Source: Pollutimonas sp963706785 (GTDB taxonomy: Bacteria; Pseudomonadota; Gammaproteobacteria; Burkholderiales; Burkholderiaceae_B). Taken from it: DNA of 64,000 nucleotides. Positions 33,233-43,400 of the stretch are shown piece after piece. The DNA lies in assembly GCA_963706785.1 (NCBI GenBank), contig CAVPNJ010000004.1:186001-250000 (forward strand). Reading direction: 5' to 3'. How positions within the stretch are numbered: position 1 is the stretch's first letter; each line of letters begins with the position of its first letter. The notes beneath the pieces were generated by a model that made no database searches, had not been told where the DNA came from, and was given only the letters and a program-made list of their open reading frames with translations. A program made the position numbers and the translations under genes.

Positions 33233-34386
33233 CAGCCCATCTCCATAAAGAAAAGGGCCGCAAGAGCATCGAGCATTATCACTATAAAAATCGATTGCAC
33301 TACGGCTGATGTAGTGTGTTCGCCCACCGACTGCGCACTGCCGCTGACCTTAAATCCTTCAAGGCAACCGATAACAGCGATTACGTAGGCGAACAACGGC
33401 GCCTTGACCATGCCGACAAGGAAATGACGGAGCTCGATGTCCTGATTAATCAGGGAAAAAAACATGACTGGCGGAATATCAAGTGTCAGCGCGCACACCA
33501 TCGCCCCACCGGCTATGCCCGAAATCATTCCTATAAAGGTGAGGAGCGGCATTGAGATAAGTAGGGCCAGTACGCGAGGCAATACTAATAAATCGATAGG
33601 ACCGAGCCCCATCATTCTGATGGCGTCGATCTCTTCGTTGGCCTTCATGGAACCAATTTGCGCGGTGAATGCACTGGCGGTTCTGCCCGCCATCAGGATG
33701 GCGGTGAGTAAAACGGCAAATTCGCGAAGAAACGAAAATGCAACCAGATTGACAGTGTAGACACTAGCCCCGAAATCGGCCAGTATCGTCGCCCCCAGAA
33801 AGGCCACGACCGCTCCCACCATAAAGGTCAACAACACAATAATCGGGACCGCATTCAAGCCGGTTTGCTCAATCTGGGCCACAACCGATGTTATGCGCCA
33901 TCTACTGGGGCGCCACAACCCCCGGGCCAAGGCTTCCAAGGTTAGACCCATGAATCCCAATAGGGCCACGACCTGTTGCCAAATGTCCTGGACAGAGGAT
34001 CCGATACGGGCCAAAACTTCGCTAATGCTCGATGTCGGCAAGCTTTTGTCGTAGGCGGCGTTCGATGCAGCTAAGGAGATCGTCTTGAGCAAAGCCCGCC
34101 GCTCGGCCGGCAGCGTGGACTCGGGATTTGAAATCGCTGCGGTCAGATTAGCGCCGAGAAACTCAAATAATTGTGAAGCGCCTGCGGTGTCCAATGCGCC
34201 TAAGTTGGCAAGTTCAATGGATGCCTTTCGCAAGTCGATTTCGGCGATGCCTGCTGCCCGGAGTCGAGCCAGTTCGTGTGCAAGATCGGCGTAGTTGGCG
34301 AGAATCCAATCGCCATGCACGGATAGTTTGGGCGGCGTGACAGAGGGATCCCAGCTTACAAACGAAGATTGAATGTCAAGCGTCAT
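33229..34386 (-). CDS. MlaE-type permease with N-terminal STAS domain
   Basis: A 385-residue inner-membrane protein. The first ~110 residues form a STAS-like domain (LSVHGDWILANYADLAHELA, IDLRKASIEL, LDTAGASQLFEFLG), which in Mla systems is normally the separate subunit MlaB; here it is fused. The MlaE permease follows: NAVPIIVLLTFMVGAVVAFL, FAVLLTAILMAGRTASAF and IDAIRMMGLGPIDLLVLPRV. First gene of the operon. Fused STAS-MlaE forms occur in other Proteobacteria. Confidence 0.92.
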   Translation of the reverse strand: MTLDIQSSFVSWDPSVTPPKLSVHGDWILANYADLAHELARLRAAGIAEIDLRKASIELANLGALDTAGASQLFEFLGANLTAAISNPESTLPAERRALLKTISLAASNAAYDKSLPTSSISEVLARIGSSVQDIWQQVVALLGFMGLTLEALARGLWRPSRWRITSVVAQIEQTGLNAVPIIVLLTFMVGAVVAFLGATILADFGASVYTVNLVAFSFLREFAVLLTAILMAGRTASAFTAQIGSMKANEEIDAIRMMGLGPIDLLVLPRVLALLISMPLLTFIGMISGIAGGAMVCALTLDIPPVMFFSLINQDIELRHFLVGMVKAPLFAYVIAVIGCLEGFKVSGSAQSVGEHTTSAVVQSIFIVIMLDALAALFFMEMGW

Positions 34387-34788
34387 AGGTCGGAGCGTCC
34401 ATGCGGGATTTCGGCTGATTTAACCTTGCAGACTATCAAACTTTACACCGTTCGGCCGTCCAGGATGGCTTTTTTGCCGTAAAGCAAAGTGACAAACCTA
34501 TCGTTTCTTCGTAAAAATTGAAACGGAATGCAGACCCGGGTAAACCCTTCGATTTTGTTGTTACAATGCTTTTAATCTAATTGTAATAAACGTGCTTCTC
34601 AAATCGAACAATAACGCCACTATGTGTCCGTTACTCATGCGATCCCTAGGACACCTAGCATTTAGACTGCAATATAAAAATATAATCTTCACGATACTTA
34701 ACTATCCGACGCAACCCTGAAACAGGGCAGTTTTTAAAATCTGCATTAAGCAACTTGATAACTGCTTGCCGGAAACGCGAGAACTATT
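34387..34788. other. Gene-poor control region of about 400 bases
   Basis: No convincing coding frame. It should hold the promoter of the lipid transport operon (minus) and of the small ORF at 34789 (plus). I see a short weak stem (GCCGT, five bases, ATGGC) with six Ts at 34455-34475 on the plus strand, an inverted repeat at 34561-34586, and AT-rich sequence from about 34560 to 34700. Nothing else stands out. Confidence 0.5.
34561..34586. promoter_or_regulatory. TTACAAT / ATTGTAA inverted repeat
   Basis: Perfect 7-base arms separated by 12 bases, in the AT-rich part of the 400-base control region. The arm spacing of 19 bases (about two helical turns) suits a dimeric regulator. It is 175 bases from the lipid operon start and 203 from the small ORF. 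Confidence 0.45.
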
Positions 34789-35031
34789 GTGCCAAATAAG
34801 TTACATCAACATAGCAAGACGTGGCAGATGTTACCGAATGGTAACGTCTTACACTGCTGCGGCCTGGAACTGGAAAGCGACGGAAGCAGCTGGCAAATGA
34901 CACCCGCCTCAGGAGTCGATTTTGCAATCTTCACAAGAATGGAGCGCGGACTTAGCGCTCAAGAGGCAAAAGAGCTTGCGGATTTGCTTATCCTGCAAGG
35001 CGCCACTTGGGCGACCAGCGGTCTTCACTAA
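34789..35031 (+). CDS. Small hypothetical protein
   Basis: An 80-residue frame starting with GTG; the composition is protein-like (LHCCGLELESDGSSWQMTP, then RMERGLSAQEAKELADLLIL). No signal peptide or membrane segment. The upstream site is weak (GCGAGAACTATT). A 10-bp stem with a tetraloop lies inside its first 20 codons (34826-34849); an ATG just inside that stem is a later start option. I do not recognise a family. It may be a real small gene or part of a structured RNA. Confidence 0.45.
   Translation: MPNKLHQHSKTWQMLPNGNVLHCCGLELESDGSSWQMTPASGVDFAIFTRMERGLSAQEAKELADLLILQGATWATSGLH
34826..34849 (+). other. 10-bp stem-loop at the start of the small ORF
   Basis: AGATGTTACC, loop GAAT, GGTAACGTCT: ten pairs including one G-T wobble. 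It lies 37 bases after the proposed GTG start. Stems this good so early in a coding frame usually affect translation or mark an RNA element. Confidence 0.5.
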
Positions 35032-35071
35032 ATCTCGTCGTGCCGGTACACGGGCTTATTTTTTTATAAGA

Positions 35072-35788
35072 TCAAACGCAACGCAACAAAATTTCCGCGA
35101 CTAGAGCGGGATGCGTAATATGAGCTTCGTGCGGCGCTTCGATATCCACCCACTTCCATCCAGGCAACGATTCCACCAGCTTGCGCGAATCGTGGAGCAA
35201 TGGATGTGATGGCGCCGTGCAATGCAGGTAAGTCCGGCGACAATTATTCCCTATAGGGTTCTTCAATATTAGGGGCGTTGTGTAACTTCCGATGGGATGT
35301 GAAGTTAAGCGGCGAGAGACCCAATCATACTCGGGCGTGCCTGGTTTCAGGCCCCATACTGCTGGAATCCGTTCCAAAACGGGTACGGCCAACCCGCCTG
35401 TAGCGCTAGAAGCCGCAGCAATGCGAGCGTCAACATCAGCCTTCGGATAGCTGGAGAATGCGCTCATTCCGCTTTCCAGCACGACGGCATCCAGATAAAC
35501 GAGGTGCGCAATGCATTCCGGAATCTTATCTGCCACGCCCGTGATAGGTATGCCTCCGAAGCTATGGCCCACAAGCACTATATCGGTTAGTTCTTCGCTT
35601 CGTATAAGCTGCAGCAGATCATCAACAAAGGTATCGATCGTGATGCCTTCGCGTAAAAGATGCGCCCGGTCGCCCATACCGGTGAAGCTGGGGGTAAACA
35701 CACGGTGCCCGGCCGAAAGCAAGCGATCGGCAACTGGCCGCCAGCACCACCCGCCGTGCCAGGACCCGTGTGCAAGCACATAGTTCAT
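35072..35788 (-). CDS. Alpha/beta hydrolase (esterase, salicylate-esterase-like group)
   Basis: A 238-residue cytoplasmic hydrolase. It opens VLAHGSWHGGWCWRPVADRL (oxyanion area), with the nucleophile in VLVGHSFGGIPITG, and a probable catalytic His in DIEAPHEAHITHP near the C-terminus. The early HGSWHGGW pattern is shared with plant-like methyl-ester hydrolases and bacterial EstC-type esterases. Natural substrate unknown. Divergent from the phospholipase-like gene. Confidence 0.88.
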   Translation of the reverse strand: MNYVLAHGSWHGGWCWRPVADRLLSAGHRVFTPSFTGMGDRAHLLREGITIDTFVDDLLQLIRSEELTDIVLVGHSFGGIPITGVADKIPECIAHLVYLDAVVLESGMSAFSSYPKADVDARIAAASSATGGLAVPVLERIPAVWGLKPGTPEYDWVSRRLTSHPIGSYTTPLILKNPIGNNCRRTYLHCTAPSHPLLHDSRKLVESLPGWKWVDIEAPHEAHITHPALVAEILLRCV

Positions 35789-35938
35789 ATGAAGCCTTTA
35801 ACTTGTTCGCCTTCCAGTTAATGAATGTGCCCAACTTCCGGACAATGGTTGATCTAAATTTTATACTGCACAAGCTTACAATTCAGCTCAATGACCTTTC
35901 AGTTTCCTTGGGTACTGACAACTATCGAGAGGCCGTCA

Positions 35939-37498
35939 ATGGGCGTAAGAGTTAGCACCGCCACCTGCAGTTTTTTCATTTGCCTGGGCTCGATGCTGAC
36001 TAGCGGATGCGCCAACTTGCCGTCGCTGGAGCATCGAACCATCTCGCGGGCCCTACCCGTTGATGAATCGAAGGACACCAAGCTAGGCAAATCAATCTCA
36101 AACATGGCTGGCGCGCATTCCGGCAAATCGGGGATATACGCGTTAAGTGACCCACAAGACGCCTTCGCCGCAAGAGTATTGATCGCGCGAGCCGCCCAGC
36201 GCACATTAGACGTCCAATACTATATTTGGCGTAAAGACCTGACTGGTACGCTTTTGTTTGAAGCGCTGCACGCTGCAGCCAACAGGGGCGTACGAGTGCG
36301 TTTATTGCTGGATGACAACAATACTGCCGGGCTGGATGCAACGCTCGCCGCGCTTGATCTTAATCAAAATTTCGAAGTGCGCCTATTCAACCCATTTGTC
36401 ATACGCGCTCCACGCTGGATAGGCTACGCGACAGATTTCTCACGCCTTAATCGGCGCATGCACAACAAATCGTTTACCGCCGACAATCAAATCACCATCA
36501 TAGGAGGGCGAAACGTCGGCGACGAATACTTCGGCGCAACCAATGGAATTCTTTTTGCAGATCTTGACGTCTTGGCGGTGGGCCCGGTCGTCAAAGACGT
36601 GTCTAATGATTTCGATCGGTACTGGAACAGTCAGTCGTCTTATCCGGTCAGCCTGCTGCTGCCGCAAACCGATGTGAAGCAGCTCGAGGAACTGAAATCC
36701 GAAGCATTAAAGCTGGGAGAAAGTCCCGGCGCAGCCGCCTATGTCAACGCAGTGCGCAAGTCCAGTCTGATTCGCCAGTTGATAACAGAAAACATTAGGC
36801 TGGAATGGGCAACCACGCATATGGTCAGCGACGACCCCCGCAAGGGCCTGGGTCAAGTGCCGGACTCCCAATTGCTGACTCATGATCTCGGCAGAATCAT
36901 CGGCAGGCCCAAATCTGAAGTGGAATTGGTATCGCCCTATTTTGTGCCCACGGCCACAGGTGTCGACGGCTTGGTTGCAATGGCTAACCGGGGTGTCAAG
37001 ATAAAAGTTCTGACCAATTCCCTTGATGCGACAGATGTGGCGCCAGTACATGCCGGCTATGCAAAGCGACGCAAGCCGTTACTCGAGGCGGGCGTCAAGC
37101 TATACGAAATGAAGCGTCTGTCGCCTGGGTTACGTCGGACCAAAAGCGCAGGGCCATTCGGAAGTTCGGGTTCCAGCTTGCATGCGAAAACATTCTCGAT
37201 TGACGGGTCGCGCATTTTCGTTGGCTCGTTCAATTTTGACCCGCGCTCCGCGAAGTTGAACACTGAACTTGGATTCATCATCGAAAGCCCTGAAATGGCA
37301 CGTCAAATCAGTGCAATGTTTACAGACCGCATTTCCGACATCGCATATGAAGTCAAGCTGTCGGATACCGGCGATTTGTACTGGGTGGAAGATCGGGACG
37401 GCAAATGGATTCGATACGATTCGGAGCCCCAAGCCAGCTTGTGGCGGCGCGCCAGTACTGGTTTTCTATCCATACTACCGATCGATTGGCTGCTTTAG
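35939..37498 (+). CDS. Phospholipase D-family lipoprotein (ClsC-like)
   Basis: A 519-residue protein with two HKD motifs: HNKSFTADNQITIIGGRN (H175) and HAKTFSIDGSRIFVGSFN (H415). A lipobox (LGSMLTSGC, then ANL) predicts a lipoprotein, so the catalytic part faces the periplasm. ClsC-type enzymes make cardiolipin from two phospholipids; others are phospholipases. The start follows GAGAGGCCGTCA; a longer frame from 35891 lacks family similarity. Its stop overlaps the stop of the convergent glucan synthase by 4 bases, and both proteins act on envelope lipids or glucans. Confidence 0.9.
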   Translation: MGVRVSTATCSFFICLGSMLTSGCANLPSLEHRTISRALPVDESKDTKLGKSISNMAGAHSGKSGIYALSDPQDAFAARVLIARAAQRTLDVQYYIWRKDLTGTLLFEALHAAANRGVRVRLLLDDNNTAGLDATLAALDLNQNFEVRLFNPFVIRAPRWIGYATDFSRLNRRMHNKSFTADNQITIIGGRNVGDEYFGATNGILFADLDVLAVGPVVKDVSNDFDRYWNSQSSYPVSLLLPQTDVKQLEELKSEALKLGESPGAAAYVNAVRKSSLIRQLITENIRLEWATTHMVSDDPRKGLGQVPDSQLLTHDLGRIIGRPKSEVELVSPYFVPTATGVDGLVAMANRGVKIKVLTNSLDATDVAPVHAGYAKRRKPLLEAGVKLYEMKRLSPGLRRTKSAGPFGSSGSSLHAKTFSIDGSRIFVGSFNFDPRSAKLNTELGFIIESPEMARQISAMFTDRISDIAYEVKLSDTGDLYWVEDRDGKWIRYDSEPQASLWRRASTGFLSILPIDWLL

Positions 37499-40400
37499 AT
37501 CGAGATTGAAAGCTTATGCGCGCCATCGCTTAATTCGACTTGCACGCTGCCCCCGCAACAATCGATTTCCGAACCATCGAGAATGGCGCGCTTCACTGGC
37601 TCACCGAGTCGGCGAACGTTCTCGACATGTATATCGTACGCAGCTAATCCAATTCTCACTTCGGCATCGAATCCCGGCCACGCTTCGGGAAGACATGGCT
37701 CAATAACAAGCGTGCCACCCTTGCGACGTATGCCCAGAATGCCTTCGATTCCCGCGCGATACATCCACGCGGCTGATCCGGTGTACCAAGTCCATCCTCC
37801 CCGTCCCACATGTGGTGGCGTTGAGTAAACATCTGCCGCAATAACGTATGGTTCAACCTTGTAGCGTTCAACTTCGTCTGGGCTGCGCGCATGATTGATA
37901 GGATTAAGAAGTTCGAATAAGTCGAAAGCTTTATCTCCCTGTTTGAGCGTAGTCCGTGCCAGGATAGCCCACATGGCGGCATGACTATATTGGCCACCGT
38001 TCTCTCTGAGACCAGGGGGATAGGCCTTAATGTAGCCGGGTTCAAGCATCGACTTATCGAATGGCGGAGTAAACAACAGCGCGATTCTGTCGTTATGTCG
38101 GATCAGGTGCTGCTCAAGGGACGCCATCGCAGAGCTTGCACGTTCCGGTTCGGCAGCGCCGGACAACACCGCCCACGATTGCACAATAGAATCAATCCGG
38201 CACTCCTGATTTTGTTTCGAACCTAGCCAGGTGCCGTTATCGAAGATTGCACGGCGATACCACTCTCCATCCCATGTCTTGCCTTCAAGGGACTCCCTTA
38301 GCTTGACTGAATGTTCTTGCCAGCGCATTGAGCGATGGGCGTCTCGTTCTTTCGCCAGGGGAATAAACAAATCTATTGTGCGCAATAACAACCAGGCCAG
38401 CCATACACTTTCACCTTTCCCCCCCTCTCCGACCCGATTCATGCCATCGTTCCAGTCGCCAGTGCCCATCAAAGGCAGGCCGTGTCCGCCGGTCAAATCT
38501 AGACATTGATCCAGGCCGCGAGCGCAATGTTCGAACAAAGACCCCGACTCATCGGCCACCATGGGCTGGAAGAAAGCATCATGTTCACCCGGCTTTAGAA
38601 CCTGTCCCTCGAGAAAAGGCACATTCTCGTCCAAAACCGTGGCATCCCCAGTGGTCGCAATATAAGTCGCCGTGGCGTAGGCCAGCCATACCCGATCGTC
38701 CGAGATGTGCGTGCGGACGCCCTGCCCTGAATGAGGCAGCCACCAGTGCTGGACATCGCCTTCCACAAACTGCCGTCCGGCAGCGCGTAGAAGATGCGCC
38801 CTTACTTCCTGCGGCTGGGCCAGAGTAAGAGCCATGCCGTCCTGAAGCTGATCGCGAAAACCATAGGCACCACTAGCCTGATAAAAAGCTGAGCGCGCGC
38901 ATATTCGGCAGGCGAGCGTCTGATAAAGCAGCCAGCCATTGAGAAGAATATCGGTGGCTCTATCAGGTGTTTTAACCTTGACGGCTCCAAGCACCGCGTC
39001 CCAGTAATCAGTGACTTGACCCAAGACAGCGTCGAGATTGCTGTGGCGATAGCGGGAAATTAGCTCGCGGGCCGCTTCGAACGATCCGCATTGGCCTAGG
39101 AACCAAACCACTTCCACCGTCTCGCCGGGCTCGATACTTACAACGGCCTGGAGGGCTGCGCACGGATCCATGCCGGCACCGGCCGCACCGGAAAGAGGAG
39201 CACTCCTAAGCAAGGCGCTCGGTGCCGAAAGGCCGCCGTTATGCCCAATAAATTCGGTACGATCTGCCGTCCATGCAGTCTGCTGACCCCCGAGGTCAGA
39301 GAATGCCACTTGGCCAGGGAACGCAGTGCTCCACGGATTTTGCGCCAGCATGGCGCCTGAATCAGCGTCGATCGAGCTGATAATAAAGGGACCCGATGCC
39401 CCCCTGGAAGTGCCCAGCACCCATTCCGCATAGCATGTGACGCTTAAGCTGCGCGACCTCTCCGAAACGTTATGCAAGGCAAGACGTGAGATTTTTATCG
39501 GATCGGAGAGCGGTACATATTGCAACAGCTGCGCAGCAACGCCATGGACTTCATGGTCGAAACGGCTGTAGCCATGTCCATGACGGGCAACGTAAGACCC
39601 ATTGTCGCGGATCGGATGAGCGGTTGGCGTCCAAAGCTGTCCGGTGGTCTCATCGCGGATATATATCACCTCACCGGAGCGGTCTTCCACCGGATCGTTG
39701 GACCATGGCGTAAGTTGGTTTTCGCGGCTGTTCAGAGCCCACGTGTAAGCGCTCCCCTCAGCTGCAGTCTGAAATCCAAAGTTGGAATTGGCGACGACAT
39801 TGATCCAAGGCGCCGGCGTGCAATTGCCATCATTCAGGATGGTTATATATTCCCGCCCCCCTTTATCGAAACCTCCCAGACCGTTGAAGAACTCAAGGTT
39901 TTCGGGCGTCGACAAGGTGGATTCGGCGCTTACAGTTTTCTGACGACTGGGTAGCACTGCGTGCACCGCGGCCTTCGGAATACGGGCCAGCTGTTCGCCG
40001 ATGGGCCCTCGGTGCGCCAGTAAAGCGACTCGCGCGACGGATTGAAGCAAGTTGCGGCTCTCAACCGTCATAAGATCGGCCCGCAATGTATAGACAGCAC
40101 CTTGCGCAAGCTCTTCTCCAAAGCGCGGGCGCGACCGGCTACTGCGAACCGCCGTCTCGATGGCGACCTGCAAGTCCTGCACGTATGATGACGCACGCTC
40201 GTTGACAATAACAAGGTCGACAGCGAGTCGTTTCATACGCCAGTACTCATGAGCTCGTAATAGTTGCCGCACACGGGCAATATCTTGAATATCGTCTATG
40301 CGCAGCAAGACGATAGGCAAATCACCCGAAATGGCATAGGGCCAAAGGCCGGACTGTGGACCTGCACCGCGCTTGATTGCGCCCGACGGGGCTCTGTAGC

Positions 40401-43400
40401 GGGCATCCGCATATAAAATGGGTGCTGCCATGCGCTGGAAATCTGCGGCCTCGTCTGCGTCCATGTCCAGGTGCCGAAGTTGCACTTGGGCCTGTGTCCA
40501 GGCCAGGGTTTTTGCGCGTTCGAAAGCGCTTCGGTCATGATGCTTGTCGATCATGTCCATCAGCTCCGCCTCCGACGACGCCACGACCGTCCAGAATGCC
40601 AACCGGGCCACTTTGCCAGGGGCGATCAGTACGCGATGTCGAAGCGAAAAAATCGGGTCCAGAACCGTACCCACGGTGCCCGAAAGGGGTGTGTCATCCG
40701 CCATTGCCTGGGCTGCTGCAATCGTCCGGCCACGACCAATGAAGCGCGCACGATCAGTTTCATACTGCGGTTCGCCTGCAGATTCACCCTCAACAACAGC
40801 AAAATGCGCAGCCCACAGCTCGGGCTCATCGGTCGAACGTCGGCGCCTGGTGGCAACCAACGCGGCAAATTCATCAAGATGGCTCGTCGTGACAAACAGC
40901 TTTGCGAACGCAGGATGGGCCGTGTCAGCAGACTGAGTCGTCAGCACGATCTCGGCGTAGGACGTCACTTCGATTTCACGTGGGCGTCGGCCGCTGTTGG
41001 TAAGTGACACCCGACGGACCTCGCCGTCATCTTCGCCGGAAACCAGAATATCCATGGTGGTGGTCAAGCTGCCCTCGCGCTGAATAAATTGCGCGTAGTC
41101 CTCGGCAAAAATGACTTCCTCATGATCCATTGGCGCTGCAATGGGCTGCATTCCGGCGGACCAAAACCTACCGTCGCGCATATCGCGCAATAGTATGTAT
41201 GAACCGCAGCCGTCGCAGGTGGAATCCTCACGCCAGCGTGTCACCGCAATATCTCGCCAACGGCTCGCGCCGCTGCCCGCAGCAGTCAGCATTACCGTAT
41301 ATCGTCCGTTCGACAACAAGTGCGTTATCGGGGCGCCCGTTGTCGCGCCGACATGACGACGCACGGTGGCCGCACTATTGACAGCCACCCCGGCGGCCAC
41401 GCGAACCTCCTCTGCCCGCGGATGAGTCACGATAACATCGCGCGGCATGCGCTCTTGAAGAAGCAGTTCGCACGCCTGAATCATGGGTTCGCGATGAAAG
41501 CGGCTTCGCATGCGGCCTTCAAGCAAGGTGTTGGCAATGGCGACAATGGTCATGCCCTGGTGATGGGACATATAATTGCGCACGATCGCTACGTTCTTAT
41601 TCTCGGGCAGCCGCGAAGGCGTGAAGTCAAGCGCCTCGTAGAAACCATAGCGACCGCGCGCGCCTATGCTGGCAAGATGCTTGTAGTTCTCGCTGGCGCC
41701 CGCCGGATCGACCATCGCCGCCAGCCCCGTGGCGTAGGGTGCCACCACCACATCCTCTGCCAGCCCCCGCTTAAGTCCCAGGCCGGGTATGCCAAAATTG
41801 GAATACTGCAGAGTGAATTCCATATCGCGTGCGTTATAGGCAGACTCTGAGATACCCCAAGGGATATTCAGTGACTGGCCATAAGCTTGCTGACGTGCCA
41901 CCACTAAACGATTGGTCTGTTCTAGCAGGCTGCCATACGGAGCACGCATGACCAGCGATGGCATAAGATACTCAAACATCGACCCGGACCATGACACCAG
42001 TGCGGCGCCGCTCTCGAGCGGAGTCGCCATACGCCCAAGACGCATCCAATGACGCGTCGCGACATCGCCCTTCGCTATGGCAAACAGACTGGCCAACCTT
42101 GCTTCGGAGGCAAGCAAATCATAGCAACTAGGATCAAGCGAATTGTCATCATGGCGATAGCCTATGGATAACAGCTTTCTGTCTTGATTAAGCAAAAAGG
42201 CGAAGTCCATCGCAAGCGCCATTTCGCGCGCCGTATTGGCAAGTGATTGAAGCCGGGCCGGCAACGTATTGTCAGGACTCTCGGTTATAAGTCTGTCGCG
42301 AGCATATTCCGCAATCAATGCGTTAAGTGCTTCGAACCAGAAAAGCGCATTTGCGGAATCGTCGTCTTCTGCTGCGGGCAGCACATCCATAAGTGCCTTG
42401 ATCGCTTTTTCAGCAGGCCTCTTGAGCGTCGGGAATACAATTTGATCGGCCTGCACGCTGTCCAGTTTGGTTTCGATCTCGTCAAGGAGCGCATTGATTT
42501 GTCGTCCACGCTCGCCGCTTGCCGCGGGCAGCGCGGCGATTGCTCGCCGGGCCAGCTTGAGATTATCCCGAAGGCCTGGCCGGGGATTCACGAGGAAAGC
42601 GCTATTCACCCATTCTTCGCACGCGTTGGCGACCACAATCAGATGACCGGCTAGGTTGCCACTATCGACGGACGAGACGTAAGCGGGTTCGAGCGGCCGT
42701 AAGTCCTCAGTATCGTACCAATTGAAATAATGCCCCTTGAACCGCGCCAGCTTCTGCATGGTCGATATCGTCGCTTCCAGACGCTCAACCGTCTGAGCTG
42801 CCCCTGCCCATCCGAAATCACGAGCTGCAATGGTGGACATCAGATACAAACTGATATTAGTGGGCGAAGTCCGATGAGCAAGAATGGGACGCGGTTCCTC
42901 TTGAAAATTATCAGGCGGCAGCATGTTGTCTGCCGGCGTGACAAAAGTCTCGAAAAATCGCCAGGTCTGGCGCGCCAGCAAGCGCAACCTCCTGACGTCC
43001 GAGCCCGATATTTCGCGCTCCCGCAGTTCGGGCTGCGGCTGACTCGCCCATAATGCAAACCATGGCGCGGCGACCCATAACAAGATAAAAGGCAAGACCA
43101 GCGGCCACGAAGTCGGGACGAAAATTGCCGCTGACATCGTCAATAACAAAGCGAGCAATGTGCTCCCCGCCATCTCCTTGTAGAACCCCCACAGATCCAG
43201 TGCGGGTCCGCCGGAAGACTGCGCCGCCGTTGTCCACTCAAGCAGATGGCGTCGTGTAATGAATGTCCGAATCAATGTTCTGATGATCGCGTCGGACATG
43301 CGCCAGGCTTGATCGGCTAGAAATACAAGGGAAAGCAGCGTCTGGATGGCGGCGAGACGGAAATCGGATGCCAGCGAGAGCATGTGACTTCGGATTCCAA

